From NCBI GenBank assembly GCA_963920525.1, contig OY986438.1:184014888-184078887 (forward strand): a stretch of DNA of 64,000 bases, in the 5' to 3' direction. Source of the stretch: Dichetophora obliterata. Its lineage: Eukaryota; Arthropoda; Insecta; Diptera; Sciomyzidae. Shown piece by piece: positions 42,825-54,359 of the stretch. The notes under the pieces were generated by a model. The model was not told the origin of the DNA and made no database searches. It saw only the letters and a list, made by a program, of their open reading frames with translations. Each line of letters begins with the position of its first letter. Position 1 is the first letter of the stretch. The translations under genes and the position numbers were made by a program.

Positions 42825-45040
42825 AGAACAATTCCGCATCATTAACCCAAAAATTGTGTTTTTTGAGCTATGACAGTCTTAAAATAAATGCTCGATATGG
42901 TTTCTGGGTTTCGATTTCAATGTGAACCTTAGCATCGGAAGCAGCATTTTCTTCAGGCGACACATTGTCCAGATCCAAGAATGATAGAATAAGAGATTAC
43001 GCTTTGCGCAGGTACGTTACTTCTGCTAATCGAGTTTGACAGCATCTTTTCAGTTGACTACGTCACAATATTTTATTTCTTTGAGAAACGTACTGCGATC
43101 GGTTGTGTTTTATTTAATTGTGTATATATCGAAGTATATTTGTGAGTTTTAACTTAAAATTTAAAAAATGGAGTGTGCAGCTGCTAATTGTGGTAACAAT
43201 AGCAAACAAATATTTTTCAGAAACCTGATGTTTGCAATAAATATAAAAATTAAACCAAGAAATTGTAGAAAACGCACACAAACGAAAACAAAAATACAAA
43301 AATATATTAACTTAACAAAATTTGTTTCATTATTTAGTAACTTGGAACTATCATTTATTTGTCCTTTCAATTCACAGGTAAATTAATGGAAATAAAATAT
43401 CTGGGAATGTTTGAACTACATCAATTTAATTTGTAATAAATATTTTTATAAAATCCAAGTCGAAAAATAATGCTCACTGAAGTTGGTTTCTCAGAAACTT
43501 TTTTTTGACTAAGCTGCTTACTGGCTGTTATAAAATAATAGTTAAAATAATGTTTGCAAAGGAGTACTTAATAAATTTATCTTCTTATCGTTCCAATAAA
43601 TTGCTTCTTAATTTTTTTCATTTAATTATACAAACTAAAATGTATGCAATTTTCATTTCTGTGTAGAAATCGTATGCAAAGTGAACGCTCTCCAAAACAG
43701 CATTGATATAATGACGTACATGCGCAGAACGACAATTTTGTTGTACTCATTTTCTTGTCTTCGGTGCAATCTTTGTATTCTATCATTCTTGGTCCAGATC
43801 CACATCATCATCGCCTTCAAATGGATCAATTTTCTCGTTCTCTTCATATCAGCGGAAAACCATACATCAAACCTGTCATCCATTTGACTCCTCTCGCATA
43901 CCGAAAAGTCTTTATACATATATCGTGGTGCAATTTACCACATCTACATTTATCTTAAAAAAAAACCCCAAACAAATTAACTCGAAAACCAAACTCACAA
44001 ATGTTTAGGTCGTGCTACAACTAACGAAGATACAGCGTTTCAAGTGAGCGGACTTCATGCGGATTTTCGATAAAAAGACTTTAAATTCGATTTTCTGGAA
44101 AACAACGTTTTTGAAGTCGGTTGTTTGCACTAATGTTGTTTACGGTAAAACTATTTCCACACATAAATCAACAGGTAATGCCGAAGCGGTTTTTTTTTTT
44201 ATTTTAAAATAATGAAATTACTTCAATTTTTCAGAGAAAATCGCGTTTTTGACTTCAAAATGCTACCAAAAGAAAAACAAAATTCGGTATTACCTCGAAA
44301 AACATATTAGCCCAGTATCATAGTCAAAATAAAAGTCGACTCTAAATTTAGTATAAGCATTTTTGACAGTTTTTTAATATAAAATGTTTATAATCGACTT
44401 TTATTTTGACTATTTTAATGGGCCAGTATCTTTTAAACAAATTTTAAATTATTTTTTTCAGATGATCCGCTAACCTCTAATCGTGTTCACAGCAAAACAA
44501 CTGTTTTTTGAATCGCCTCCGGAGAACCGGTCCCACGGATTTATTTATCGATAATTTTTATTTTTTTCCAAATATACTTAAGATGTCAAACTATAACATG
44601 TATATGAAATAAATATACCAACATTATTCATATCTCAAAAAAAAAATCATGAAAACATGCCTTTTTTGGGACTTAGAACAGTACCATCCCCTTAAGTTGA
44701 ATAAAATCAATTCATACACAAAAATCGGTTTGATTTCGTACTCATTGTCGTAGCCGCATGGAGGAAGTTATGGATGGATTCTTCTCTAACACGTAAAACA
44801 AAAAAGTTACACACACACGTTTATATGCGAAAAGTCTACACAGACCTGGTTATACCACCTAGGGTTAAACATCTAAATGTGTTGAAAAGTTAGTTTAAGA
44901 TTAATGTAGTCACTTTTTTTTAAATTTTGTTTCTTTTTTAACTCTGATTTGAAAGGCAAAAAGCACACATAATTCGGCTTCGAGTAAGCGGAAGTTGTGA
45001 ATATTAGCTTTTGAAAGTGAATGGACTAAATAAAGCACAG
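42825..45040. other. No gene supported
   Basis: AT-rich. A frame at 43168 begins MECAAANCGNNSKQ, faintly THAP-like, but does not continue. Frames around 43650-43960 are open on both strands without a recognised domain. Repeated TCGACTTTTATTTTGACTA-like strings face each other near 44330 and 44395. Otherwise nothing seen. Confidence 0.4.
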
Positions 45041-45041
45041 A

Positions 45042-45090
45042 AGACTACTGAAGAGTTGATGTAACGATCAACGAAAAAGCTGTCTAGTCT
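45042..45090 (+). ncRNA. Type I hammerhead ribozyme, complete
   Basis: AGACTA (45042-45047) pairs perfectly with TAGTCT (45085-45090) as helix I. CTGAAGA (45048-45054) is the CUGANGA core. Helix II is GTTGAT with ATCAAC (45055-45060 and 45067-45072) around GTAACG. GAAA (45073-45076) follows. The helix III region AAAGCTGT is weak, with one A-G mismatch, as if from the palindrome ACAGCTGT; very short helix III is known in retroelement hammerheads. The cleavage triplet is GTC with the cut after C45084. Helix II differs from the 38.35-kb copy but remains paired, while the loop core TGTARCGA is the same. Confidence 0.75.
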
Positions 45091-45337
45091 GTTTGGTGAA
45101 TTCTTCTGTAAAGAAATTGTAGTTGCTGCAACCTGTTGATAAATGAATTTATTTGGCATTAATACGAAATATACAGAAAATATAAAATATATATAGAAAA
45201 TGAGAATTAATACGTAAAAAAATCAGGAATTGAATGGATTCTTGTGATGCATTTTAGAATGCATTCCAAAGAATATATAAATTTAAAGCAAACTCTTTGA
45301 ATTGGAATCAATAAACAAAAAATTTATTGATTCGTTT

Positions 45338-45600
45338 TTATTGCTGCAGGAATCGATTATGAAGTATATAAAAATTTATAACAAAGTAAATGTTGTTAGA
45401 TTCCTTGCTTGTTTTTATGGTAAGTGAAAAACGAATTGATTCTGAAACAAATTCTGCTATAAGCGAAAAAGAATGATCTGTTATGATTTGTATTTTCTGT
45501 TTGTTGTTGATGTTTTTGTTTTTGTCAGATATTTTTGAAAACCAATTGTTCTGTTGTTTTCCTTTCACGCGTTTCTTAAAAATTTTACTTTCTGTTTGAT
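45338..45600. other. Unassigned sequence before the spliced frame
   Basis: Contains another consensus-like acceptor and donor pair (TTGCTGCAG near 45349 and ATG|GTAAGT near 45420), but the segment between them does not join in frame to the exon at 45608. No protein assigned. Confidence 0.3.
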
Positions 45601-45607
45601 TTGTCAG

Positions 45608-45850
45608 CGTTGAAGGAACAAACTGCTTCAGAAGGCTCGAAAGTTTTAATAATGTATTGTTTGGTAAGTTATGAAAAACCATTGCTCTTTACTTGTTTAA
45701 ATCAGTTCTTAATGTTTTTTTTTAAATGCAGAGTGCATTTGCAAGGAAGGATACGACCAGGAACAATCCCAAAAAGATATGAAGGAAGCTATACGCAAGT
45801 CCAAATGTAAATACTATAAGGATACATTCAAAGCAAAACCGAAGGAATAA
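45608..45850 (+). CDS. Putative two-exon 3' reading frame, function unknown
   Basis: Exon 45608-45663 lies between an acceptor (TTTGATTTGTCAG) and a consensus donor (TTTG|GTAAGT). Exon 45732-45850 follows an acceptor (TTTAAATGCAG) and ends in TAA, with AATAAA at 45879-45884. Joined, the frame is open without a stop for 57 residues: VEGTNCFRRLESFNNVLF, then ECICKEGYDQEQSQKDMKEA, then a lysine-rich end with KAKPKE. The C-x-C-x2-GY pattern is faintly EGF-like, but this is not enough to assign it. Upstream exons are not identified. It could be a captured or decayed host gene end. Confidence 0.4.
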
Positions 45851-45884
45851 CCTACATCATAAACATCAATATTTTTGCAATAAA

Positions 45885-46351
45885 TGTGGTATTATTATAA
45901 TCTAAATCTCTTCTGTCTAAATATTATTTATTCTTTCAAATTACCTAATAATTATCTCTATTAATTTGAATTACTATAACATAATTTTTTATTAATTATT
46001 TAAAAAAGAATAAAAGATTTTCAATTCTGCCATACAAACCTATGCATTATGGAATTCATTCATGTATTTCTATTCCAAAAGGGCTTCTTAGCGATTCATA
46101 CTATTCTCATATTCAAAAAATACATACTTTTTCATTTAAAAGAATGCATTTGATAAGCGAATAAAAGATTCGATTTCAGCAGTGATTCAAGTGGAAGGCA
46201 GAAAAGAATGTACTACTTTTTGTAGGACATCACAATGTTAAAAATAATCAATTCTAGAATCAATAATTGGAAAAGTGAATTGATTCTTTTTTCATCCACG
46301 ATTGATTCTTTTTTCCCGGTGGGTAATTCTAAAAAATACATATATAACTAC
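45885..46351. other. AT-rich sequence, no gene seen
   Basis: Contains several GATTC/GAATC-rich strings (TTGATTCTTTTTT and relatives) but no ordered repeat or frame. Confidence 0.4.
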
Positions 46352-47544
46352 TAGTGTGTCCCAAAAATATATCTTTTTTTTTATTTTAACAGATGTTCGT
46401 GGCTTTAATACTTCCACTTGACATTAGAAACACCTTCTGTGAAGCGAATCTCAATTGGTAAAGATTTAGAGGTCGCAAATTCATTTTCTAATTTTCTCAA
46501 ATGATTTGTATAGGGAAAAATACGTTTTGCTGGTAAATTGAATTTAGAGCCAATTTAGAGCAAAATGGTTAAAAAACAAGTGTTTCCTCAAATTTTGTCT
46601 GTTATGACATATCCAAATTTAATTTTCATCGGATTATTATTTGGTGGTTGCCCAAAATGATTAAAAAGTAAAAACACAAATACAAAAAACTACTTGTTGT
46701 AACTTTTAATCCAAAAACATATAACAAAACTATGAATTTTTTTCTTCATTGTGCACTCCAACTAGCATTATCTAAAATTGAAGATCAATAACAATTATGA
46801 CAATGGAGTACTTTAAGAGATATTGATTTTTAATGAAATAATTCTAAGTAAAAGTATGCATTTGTATAGGTAGCTCTAAGAAATGAGTCACAGACCAACA
46901 AATAATAATCAGATGAAAATGAAATTTGGATATGTCATAACAGACAAAATTTGAGATAACAAGTTTCTTTTTTGAACCTTTTTGATTAGAAGATACCCAG
47001 TAGCAGATGGAATATATTCCGAATAAATGAAGCATCAATTACCTTGTAATGACCACTACTTCCGACTATATTACCTTACTATGCATAAAAGGCCTTACAT
47101 TTAACATTGAATGAGACAGGAGGTAAGTGATCGCCTCCCTACAGCATTACCTAGAAGTTATGGAGTAACATACTACTTGTATTAAGTTATAAAAATCACT
47201 GCATTACTTTTCCTTGTATGCTACATTACAGGTAATGAGGTATGAGTTAATTACTTCTGCTATATGCAGACGCATTACTTTTTGAAAAAGACGCATTACT
47301 TTTTCATTATTTTAAAAAAGTCTATGGTAGCCACTGGCAAATCCGCTGCTCGGTAATGGCTTTAAATGCAATTTACCAGAAAAGCTGATTTTTCCCCATA
47401 CAAATCGTATAGGAAATCAAGAAAATGAATTCGCGACCTCTAAACCTTTACCAATTAAGATACACTTCGCAGAGGGTGTTTTTAAGGTCAAATAGAAGTG
47501 AAAAAGCCGCGGACATCAAACTCGAATTTTGTCCTAACACCCTA
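46352..47544. mobile_element. MITE with long inverted arms, right arm interrupted
   Basis: Left arm 46352-46640 matches the right side inverted in two blocks: outer (47365-47544, with AATTGGTAAAG, GAGGTCGC and GAATTCATTTTC) and inner (46890-46985, with CATATCCAAATTT and ATAACAGACAAAATTT). About 360 bp separates the two right blocks (46990-47355), rich in CATTACC/GGTAATG strings, so the right arm seems to have gained an insertion. The right terminus reads TTAGGGTGTTAGGACAAAAT as reverse complement. No coding sequence. Confidence 0.65.
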
Positions 47545-48292
47545 ATAAATACTTAATTTATTTATTTAGAATTATAAAATTTAATTAATTATTGCAATAA
47601 CGTCATAACTTACTTATATGAACAAAAAAAAATTTGTTGAAATATGATTCTAAAAAAAACATACAAAATTTTTTAAAAAATACTTAATTTATTTTGTAAG
47701 CCATAACATAGCAATAACATGATAACTTATATGTACAAAAAAGGCTCGAAACAAAACTTTATAAATTACTAACATCCACCCAAGAAACTTCGGCTATTTC
47801 TTATAAAATGACGGATCTATTTGCTAAAGTTTTCTTGCACGATTTAATTTTTTTATGCAATAATATATTTTTCAAAACTTTAAAGCTGATTATATCAAAA
47901 TAGTTTTTATGTGACATATCATATTCATACACGAAGCACTTCAGCTGTATTTAAATAATGGCATAATACATTTTTTATGTAGTTGTGAGGTTTATTTCTA
48001 ATTTACCTATTAAAAAACTAAATTCAATGTTTTGACTTAAGAGTTCTATTTGTTTTCTTATAAATGCTTAGGACGCCAAAATATAAAAAATAATTACAGA
48101 AAATATTAAAACCATTTTTTTATGCACTTATTTAAAGTCATGATTTTGACCCTTCACTTTGACTTTCAAAACGGTGCTTAGTACATTCATTATTATGAAC
48201 ACACAAATATATAAGCCGACAGACACACATACTCAGAAGTACTCAGCATGCATGTCTGTGGCCTGTTGCATCTAGTCGCGTTGCCAACTTAC
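47545..48292. other. Direct duplication, no gene; putative intron
   Basis: ATACTTAATTTATTT with CAATAACRTSATAACTTA-type sequence is repeated at about 47549-47625 and 47688-47745. The stretch lies just downstream (minus strand) of the splice donor at 48293, so it is probably intron. Confidence 0.5.
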
Positions 48293-48724
48293 CTCACCCA
48301 GCATTTGTGGTTGTAAACGAAATTCCACCGAACCACCTGATGAACGTCTCGGTTTAGTCATATCCAAGCGTAGTATTCCAGGTTTTGCCCTTCGCTGCTG
48401 CCGTTCGCCCAAAGCGGGTGCTCCAGCTCCAAGCCTAGCGCCAGCCTTAGTTGATGGTGTTGGTGATGAGACGCCATTATTTTCAACATATGGCGTTTCC
48501 AAGTGTCTCGAGGGAGACGATGGTGATAGTAGTGGTGGTGGCAACGGTGTGTTTGGAAAAGCAAATAAAGACAAATGTTGTGCTGTGCTGGTATTGGCGT
48601 CTTGTAAGGCGCCAACTATTTCAGAAGTATCAGTGTTATTGCTAGCATCATCATTGTGACTGTTGGGTGAATTTTTTTTCATTTTTGTATGTTTTGATTG
48701 AACAAAAAATATTTCATTATTCAC
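48293..48724 (-). CDS. Host protein N-terminal exon, low complexity
   Basis: The minus-strand frame opens with ATG at 48724 (or the second ATG at 48682) and stays open for 144 codons to ...RLQPQMLGE, ending at GAG|GTAAGT, a perfect donor after a whole codon. GC content is well above the surroundings. The product is Ser/Pro/Gly-rich with no transmembrane segment or signal peptide: FAFPNTPLPPPLLSPSSP, STKAGARLGAGAPALGE, then a more conserved-looking RRAKPGILRLDMTKPRRSSG and GSVEFRLQPQ. I do not recognise the gene. Downstream exons should lie at lower coordinates, beyond the window or beyond the repeats. Confidence 0.65.
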
Positions 48725-49789
48725 ACAGGTATGTTGTATAGATTATTGTAACATTTAAAAATTTTATTTTCAACTGTAACGTGTGTGTGTGTATGTGTGT
48801 GTGTTTGCTCTAATTGTTGAACGTTAGATGAGTCCTTAGAAAACACGTCCGTACTGTTGCGTATCCTCGACCAAACTATGCTTCATACAACTAATTATAG
48901 CTCGCAATCAACTGGAAAATGCGCAAAAATGTAAAGTTTTTCCGCTTTATTTAATATTTCATGAGCGACAATGACGCTGCCTACATGTCACTTTGTGCTG
49001 CTGCTGCTACTGCTGCTGTTAAAATTGTAATTGCTATTGTTGCCTGACGCCTGAGAGTATGACGTTTAGTGTAGCTGTTTCAGTTGTTCGCTGTCATTCA
49101 GACTCACTTTGACCGCAAGCCAAGAGCCCCAAATATAGGCGTTAACAAAAGCGAATGCGTGCGAGTACGCGCCGTATAAAATTATTACCTTTTGTCATAC
49201 TGTCAACTGGTGTCCTTTTTGGCGGTTTGATGAGCTGTTTTCTTTTTATTGCCACTTTTAAGCTTTTTCGCAATTTATTACCCATCATATTTAGAGGTAT
49301 GGGGGGTGGAGAGGTTGTAGGATAAATGGTGCTAAAGTTTATGAAAGCTTTCACTTTTGCATATAATTGCCCCATGTAACACGCACGCCCCTTATTACAA
49401 TATCGCTTCCTGTGCAGCGGCGACGCAGCAACATGTTAACATAATAAATGTTGCTGTCAAACGCTGCGTAGCTTCGTTTCATCATGTCATTTGAACTGCC
49501 TCACACATCGAGTCACACACATACCTAGTAGTAAATTTTGAATGCCTTGGTTAGCAAATAATACTAAAGATATCACTGTTGGCTGAGTGTTTTTTCTTCC
49601 GTTAAGACCTCAGGTCACGTAAGGAGACCACAACATTTTTTAACGTTTGTTAAAAAAAAATATATATTTATTTACGAAACAAAATGTACCACACGTTGAC
49701 ATATCGCTCGATGTCTTTGTCAACGTCATAATCACAAAAACTTGAAAAATCGAGTTATTAATGCAGAAACGTCTATTTTTTCTAGATTT
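48725..49789. other. Upstream region of the host exon
   Basis: Contains a GT microsatellite (48780-48812), a CTG/CTA tract (48998-49020) and moderate GC, unlike the repeat-rich flanks; it looks like 5' UTR, promoter or neighbouring exon sequence. A minus-strand frame at 49142-49375 (MGQLYAKVKAFINFSTIYPT, later KPPKRTPVDSMTK before a possible donor GTAATA) might be another coding exon, but support is weak. Confidence 0.45.
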
Positions 49790-50056
49790 ACAGCCCTATT
49801 CTGGCAAATTAGCAAATTGTTAACCAGTATTTTGAAATTTCAATGTGTTTGTTGTAATTTTTTGATTTCAAAACAAAATTTGAAGCTCAAAAATAATAAA
49901 TTTTGATAAAAAATTGTCAACTGCTTTTCAGTTATTGACAATTTCATTCAAAAATGTTGTTGTTTGTGCTTCAAATTTTGTTTTGAAAACAACAAACATA
50001 TAGAAATATAAAAAAATACTGGTTAACAATTTGTTAATTTGCCAGAATAGGTCTGT
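49790..50056. mobile_element. MITE family 2, copy c
   Basis: ACAGCCCTATTCTGGCAAAT at the left and a right end whose reverse complement starts ACAGACCTATTCTGGCAAAT; the inner AACAATTTGTTAA-type and AATTTGAAGC-type inverted blocks match copies at 14.5 and 32.1 kb. Length 267 bp. Confidence 0.85.
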
Positions 50057-52264
50057 AAATGTATACCATTGGTGACGATATCTTTTTATACCCTACGTTA
50101 TAGCAGGTTTTTTGATTACAACATCGAGAGGTATTAAAAATTTTGCCACTGAAATAATAGTTATTTACATAAATTATTTTAAGGTGCCATCGTGTAAGGA
50201 TCCAACTGTTTCAAAACTAATGTCATTTCATGTTTTATACATAATTAGCAAATACCCGCTGCTTCGCCTGCGATAAATATATTAAATACTATGTAAAAAT
50301 TTTATATCTTGAAATGAAAGTATTTAGTTGCATTTAATGAAAGTTTAATTATGAAAAAATGGTATATATTATTAAGATATTACTTTATTTAATTTGAATA
50401 ACTTATTTTAACGGTAAGTGTTATGATGCCATAAATTTACCAGGCTTTCTTTTTTTTACTTTTGAAAAAGTCCTGCATAAAAAAATATGGGTAAAAAAAT
50501 TTTAAAATTTGTAATCAGAAATATAATTTTTTACAAACATTCTGAAAATAAATATATTCTTCTTAAATTGTTGTAGTTAATCGGCCTTCTTCAGTTATTA
50601 ATTGTTGTTATTGGACTTCGGCCAAACAATAATTCTTCTTAAATTGAAAAAAAAACCGATATAATGACATCAAAATTTTGGCGATATCTTAAAAACTATA
50701 AACTTTTTCAATGCATAACAATGCATTTTTGTATGGACAGTCGTTGATTAATAAAATTAACGGTCATTTTCTTTTCTTTTCGGAAATATTTTGTACGGAT
50801 ATTAGGTATGTTTTAAAAAAACCTGTTATTATGATATTAAAATTCTTGCGATATCTCAAAAGTATAGATTTTCTCAATATAACTCATAAGCCTCAGAATG
50901 AGAAAAAAAAAACGATTGAAATTTACAAATCGATTTTCATCCAATTTTCTTTGTTTGAAAGTTCAATTAAGTAAATTGGGAAAATGAGAAAAGGTTTACC
51001 GTTACCTCACCAATACAATGTTTTATATTGTTTTCTAAAAACCTCTAAAATATCCAACTTGCACTAAACAATAAAAAAGGCCAAGAGTTGCTTTTGTTGT
51101 ACATATTTTTTTTAATATTAATTTTTTTTTTTGATTTTCATTTTTCTTATTCTTTCATATAACATAATTTACCTTCAAAAATTGTTCTATTTTGACACAA
51201 ACAGTTTCTATCATTAAAAATCATGGGCCACCTACCCCCGTCCCCCTATGATTTTTTGATGAAAACTAATTTGCATAAAATGTTGTTATATTTTTTGCAA
51301 TGTGTTACAGCTTAAAAACTAATTCATGTGAAAAATTTTTCAAATATAGCTTAAAAAATAATTCTGTGAAAAATATTTCAAATATTTCAAACTATTCCAA
51401 AGTTCTATACATAAATCTATGTTTTTCCTTATCCTTAGGGAATAGAATTTATCTATTTCCTTATCTATATATTCATAGTTAACGTTATAGTTATAGTAGA
51501 ATTTGTCCTGACCCAATCCAATGAATTTTTTATGATCGTTTTGTGAATTTGTAAAAGTGTAAATTGACCTTCGAACAAAACACATGCTAGACGTTTCCGT
51601 TTGAAACATCAATGCATGACGATAAGAATTTTCTGATATATACAGCATTCTTATTGATGTATAGTATTGCCCGGCAGACGTTGTCCTGCCGCAAACCACC
51701 TTACTGCTATGTACGAATTTTCATGCTGTTCGGAAAAAAAAATTTATATATTCGTCATTTTTAGTACAGTTGCCGAAAGTAGCCGTATGAACTAAATTAA
51801 CAAATTTTAGTCTAATAACACCAAAACCGTTCGAAATATAACATTTTTGATTAATTCTGGGCGGTAATTTGGGTGTGGCAATTTTTTTTTACTGAAACCA
51901 TCTCATACTCGAAACAATAGAATGCCAGAATCTCAGCTCAATTGAGCTTAAACCTAGTGCGCTTTGCTTTACTCCAAGTTTATCCCCCGAAAAGTGGACT
52001 TAGTTAAAGAGGGTCATGCCCATTTTTAGTAAAGTTAGCGAAAGTAGCCATGCAACGTAGATTACCAAATTCTAGTATCATACGACCAAAATCATCTGAA
52101 ATATAGCATTTTTTGCAAAAAGTGGGCATGGAAAGCAGACGTGGCAAATCTTACATAGCATATTACGATAAAGTTGGAATAACAAATCGTTTGATACCTA
52201 TATCGTGTTAATCTGTTCAGTGGTTCTTGCGTGATTGTCAAACATCCGTGCAGTGTCAACGCTT
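50057..52264. repeat. Unclassified dispersed repeat region
   Basis: No gene. TTCTTCTTAAATTG is repeated at about 50560 and 50630. The segment 51660-52250 contains a diverged tandem duplication of about 260 bp: CATTTTTAGTACAGTTGCCG with GAAATATAACATTTTTG, then CCATTTTTAGTAAAGTTAGC with GAAATATAGCATTTTTTG. It ends GTTCAGTGGTTCTTGCGTGA then CAAACATCCGTGCA, a style common in insect non-autonomous repeats. Its class is not known. Confidence 0.5.
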
Positions 52265-52673
52265 TTATATTTATTTATTTTTTTATTTATTTATTGGCCA
52301 AACAAGGCAATGCAAATTACTTATTCTAACTTATTCTAACAGGTTTTGTTTACTTATTACTAAGTTTTTTGTTTTTCTTCTCCCCTTTCCTTGTTTTTAT
52401 TTTATTTTTTATTTGGTGCTCTTAGTGGGCATACTCCGCCCACCGGATTGACATGATTGCAAAAACCATGTCAAAACTAAGAGAAGAAGAGGAAAACAAG
52501 AGAGACTATATACACACTTAAGATACGATGTATATATATTATTCTTAAAGACTATAAGGACAAAAGGACGTAAATGGGAGATTTGGAGAGGGATGTTAAA
52601 GAATTTTGATTTATTAAACTAAATGCTTATACATATAAATCCATACATGTATGTAGTTTATCTGAGGCCTGTG

Positions 52674-54290
52674 TTAATTCTGATTACTGAGTGATTTATA
52701 TAGGGTTTGCTTGAAAGAGGATTTGGACATAGAAGGTGAGTAGTATATAGAGATATTATTAAATTCTCTGCAACAACGATTGATGGGTTCATTATTTGCA
52801 TATGTAGTTTGGTGCTGATATTCAGTTAACAATCGAGTATGCCTAGTGCGCCTAATTGGATCGTTAAAGGAAATCATATTAGAAATATATTCGCTATGAA
52901 TAGCACCATTAATAACATCAAATGTGAAGCATGAGCCCAATAACGATCTTCTTGTTGATAGTGGCATGAAATTTAAAAGGCTGAGTCTATGTTCATATGA
53001 TGGAAGGCTACAATAATCATGGGGGTTGTACATATCTCTAAGCGCGTATAGTAAGAACTGCTTTTGAATAGACTCAATTCTTTCTCTATGGGAATCGAAA
53101 GATGGATTCCAAATTATGCATGCATATTCAAGTATTGGGCGCACTAATGCACGGTACAAGGATGTAGTGACCCATATATTCTTGAATTCATTTGCACGTC
53201 TTTTTATAAAACCGAGCTGTTTGCTGGCCCTGGACACAATTTTATCATAGTGCAGATTAAAGCGCATCTTGCAATCTAAGACAACTCCAAGATCCACTAT
53301 ATGGTTGACCCTTTTAAGTTCGATACTATTGAGGTGGTAGGTATGTAATGTTACGTTGTTTTTACGAGAAAAGCTAATAACATTGCATTTATTGACATTA
53401 AGATGTAGTTTATTTTGAAAACACCATTGCTCAAGAGACAACAATTTTGATTGCAAAAAATTGACATCTACATCTGATTGAATTGAATAGTACATTTTTA
53501 AATCATCTGCATACATAAGATGTGGGATATCGTTAAGAACTTCTGACAGATCGGATATGAATATGTTGAAAAGAAGAGGACCAAGATGACTACCTTGCGG
53601 AACTCCCGAGGAGACTGCAATTTTTTTCGATAGAACTCCCTGGAATTTAACAAACTGGGATTTGCCGTTTAAATATGATTTTAGCCAACTTAGTATGGAC
53701 CCTGCAACACCAAATTTTTCTAACTTATATATAAGAATGTTGTGATCAACTCGATCAAAAGCTTTACTGAAATCAGTATAAACAGCATCTATTTGGTGCC
53801 CTTTTTCCATTTTGACTAAAACATCTCATACCATAATCATGAGATTAGTGGTGGTAGATCACCCTTTTTGGAACCCGTGTTGCTGCTCATTTAGACGTGG
53901 GTTAATGAAACTTGTTAGCTTTTCACAAATAAGTTTTTCAAAAAGTTTTGGAATGGCTGACAAGATTGCTATGCCTCTATAATTTTCAACTGATCTTTTA
54001 TCACCATTCTTGGAAATTGGCGTAAGATGGGATGATTTCCAATATGAAGGAAATGTCCCACAAACCAGTGATTCGTTAAAGATTATGTGTAATGGTAATA
54101 GCAGTTGGTCTAAACATCGCACCAAAAAGCTTGTAGGTATTAAGTCTGGTCCTGGTCCCTTTAATATATCCAGTTCTTTTATTGCATTAGAAATCTCTTC
54201 CTGGGTTAAATATAAACTATCAACTATAATAGTTGAGCTAGGAGAAGTTTCAGATAAGGTGGTAGGAAGACAAAAGACCGATCACAAGAA
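52674..54290 (-). pseudogene. Reverse transcriptase of the minus-strand element
   Basis: Pieces in the same order: a stretch with LYLTQEEISNAIKELDILKG and PGPDLIPTSFL; 54125-53859 with LTPISKNGDKRSVENYRGIA and QQHGFQKG; two in-frame TGA codons; then 53810-52674 (378 codons). The last has IDAVYTDFSKAFDRVDHNIL (motif A, about residue 7), SGVPQGSHLGPLLF (motif B, residues 68-81), LMYADDLKMY (catalytic YADD, 100-103), LNVNKCNVISFSR, LGVVLDCKMRF and the long C-terminal region to SNQN. The catalytic core is intact but stops interrupt the upstream part. Confidence 0.9.
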
Positions 54291-54359
54291 AAAGTGATCG
54301 GCATACAAGTTGCTTATTTCAAGAAAATTGGACGAAGTGGCATTACCTTTAAACATAGA

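Noticed and set aside
43168..43386. MECAAANCGNNSKQ start as a THAP protein
   Set aside because: Only about 14 residues resemble a THAP start; the next Cys/His and the tryptophan are missing.
49142..49375. 77-codon minus-strand frame as a second host exon
   Set aside because: Only a non-consensus donor and no recognisable protein. Mentioned in the upstream-region entry but not called as a gene.
50560..50645. CTGAAGA string (minus strand) near a GGCCGAAG hairpin, another hammerhead candidate
   Set aside because: No GAAA at the required place and no pairing around it.
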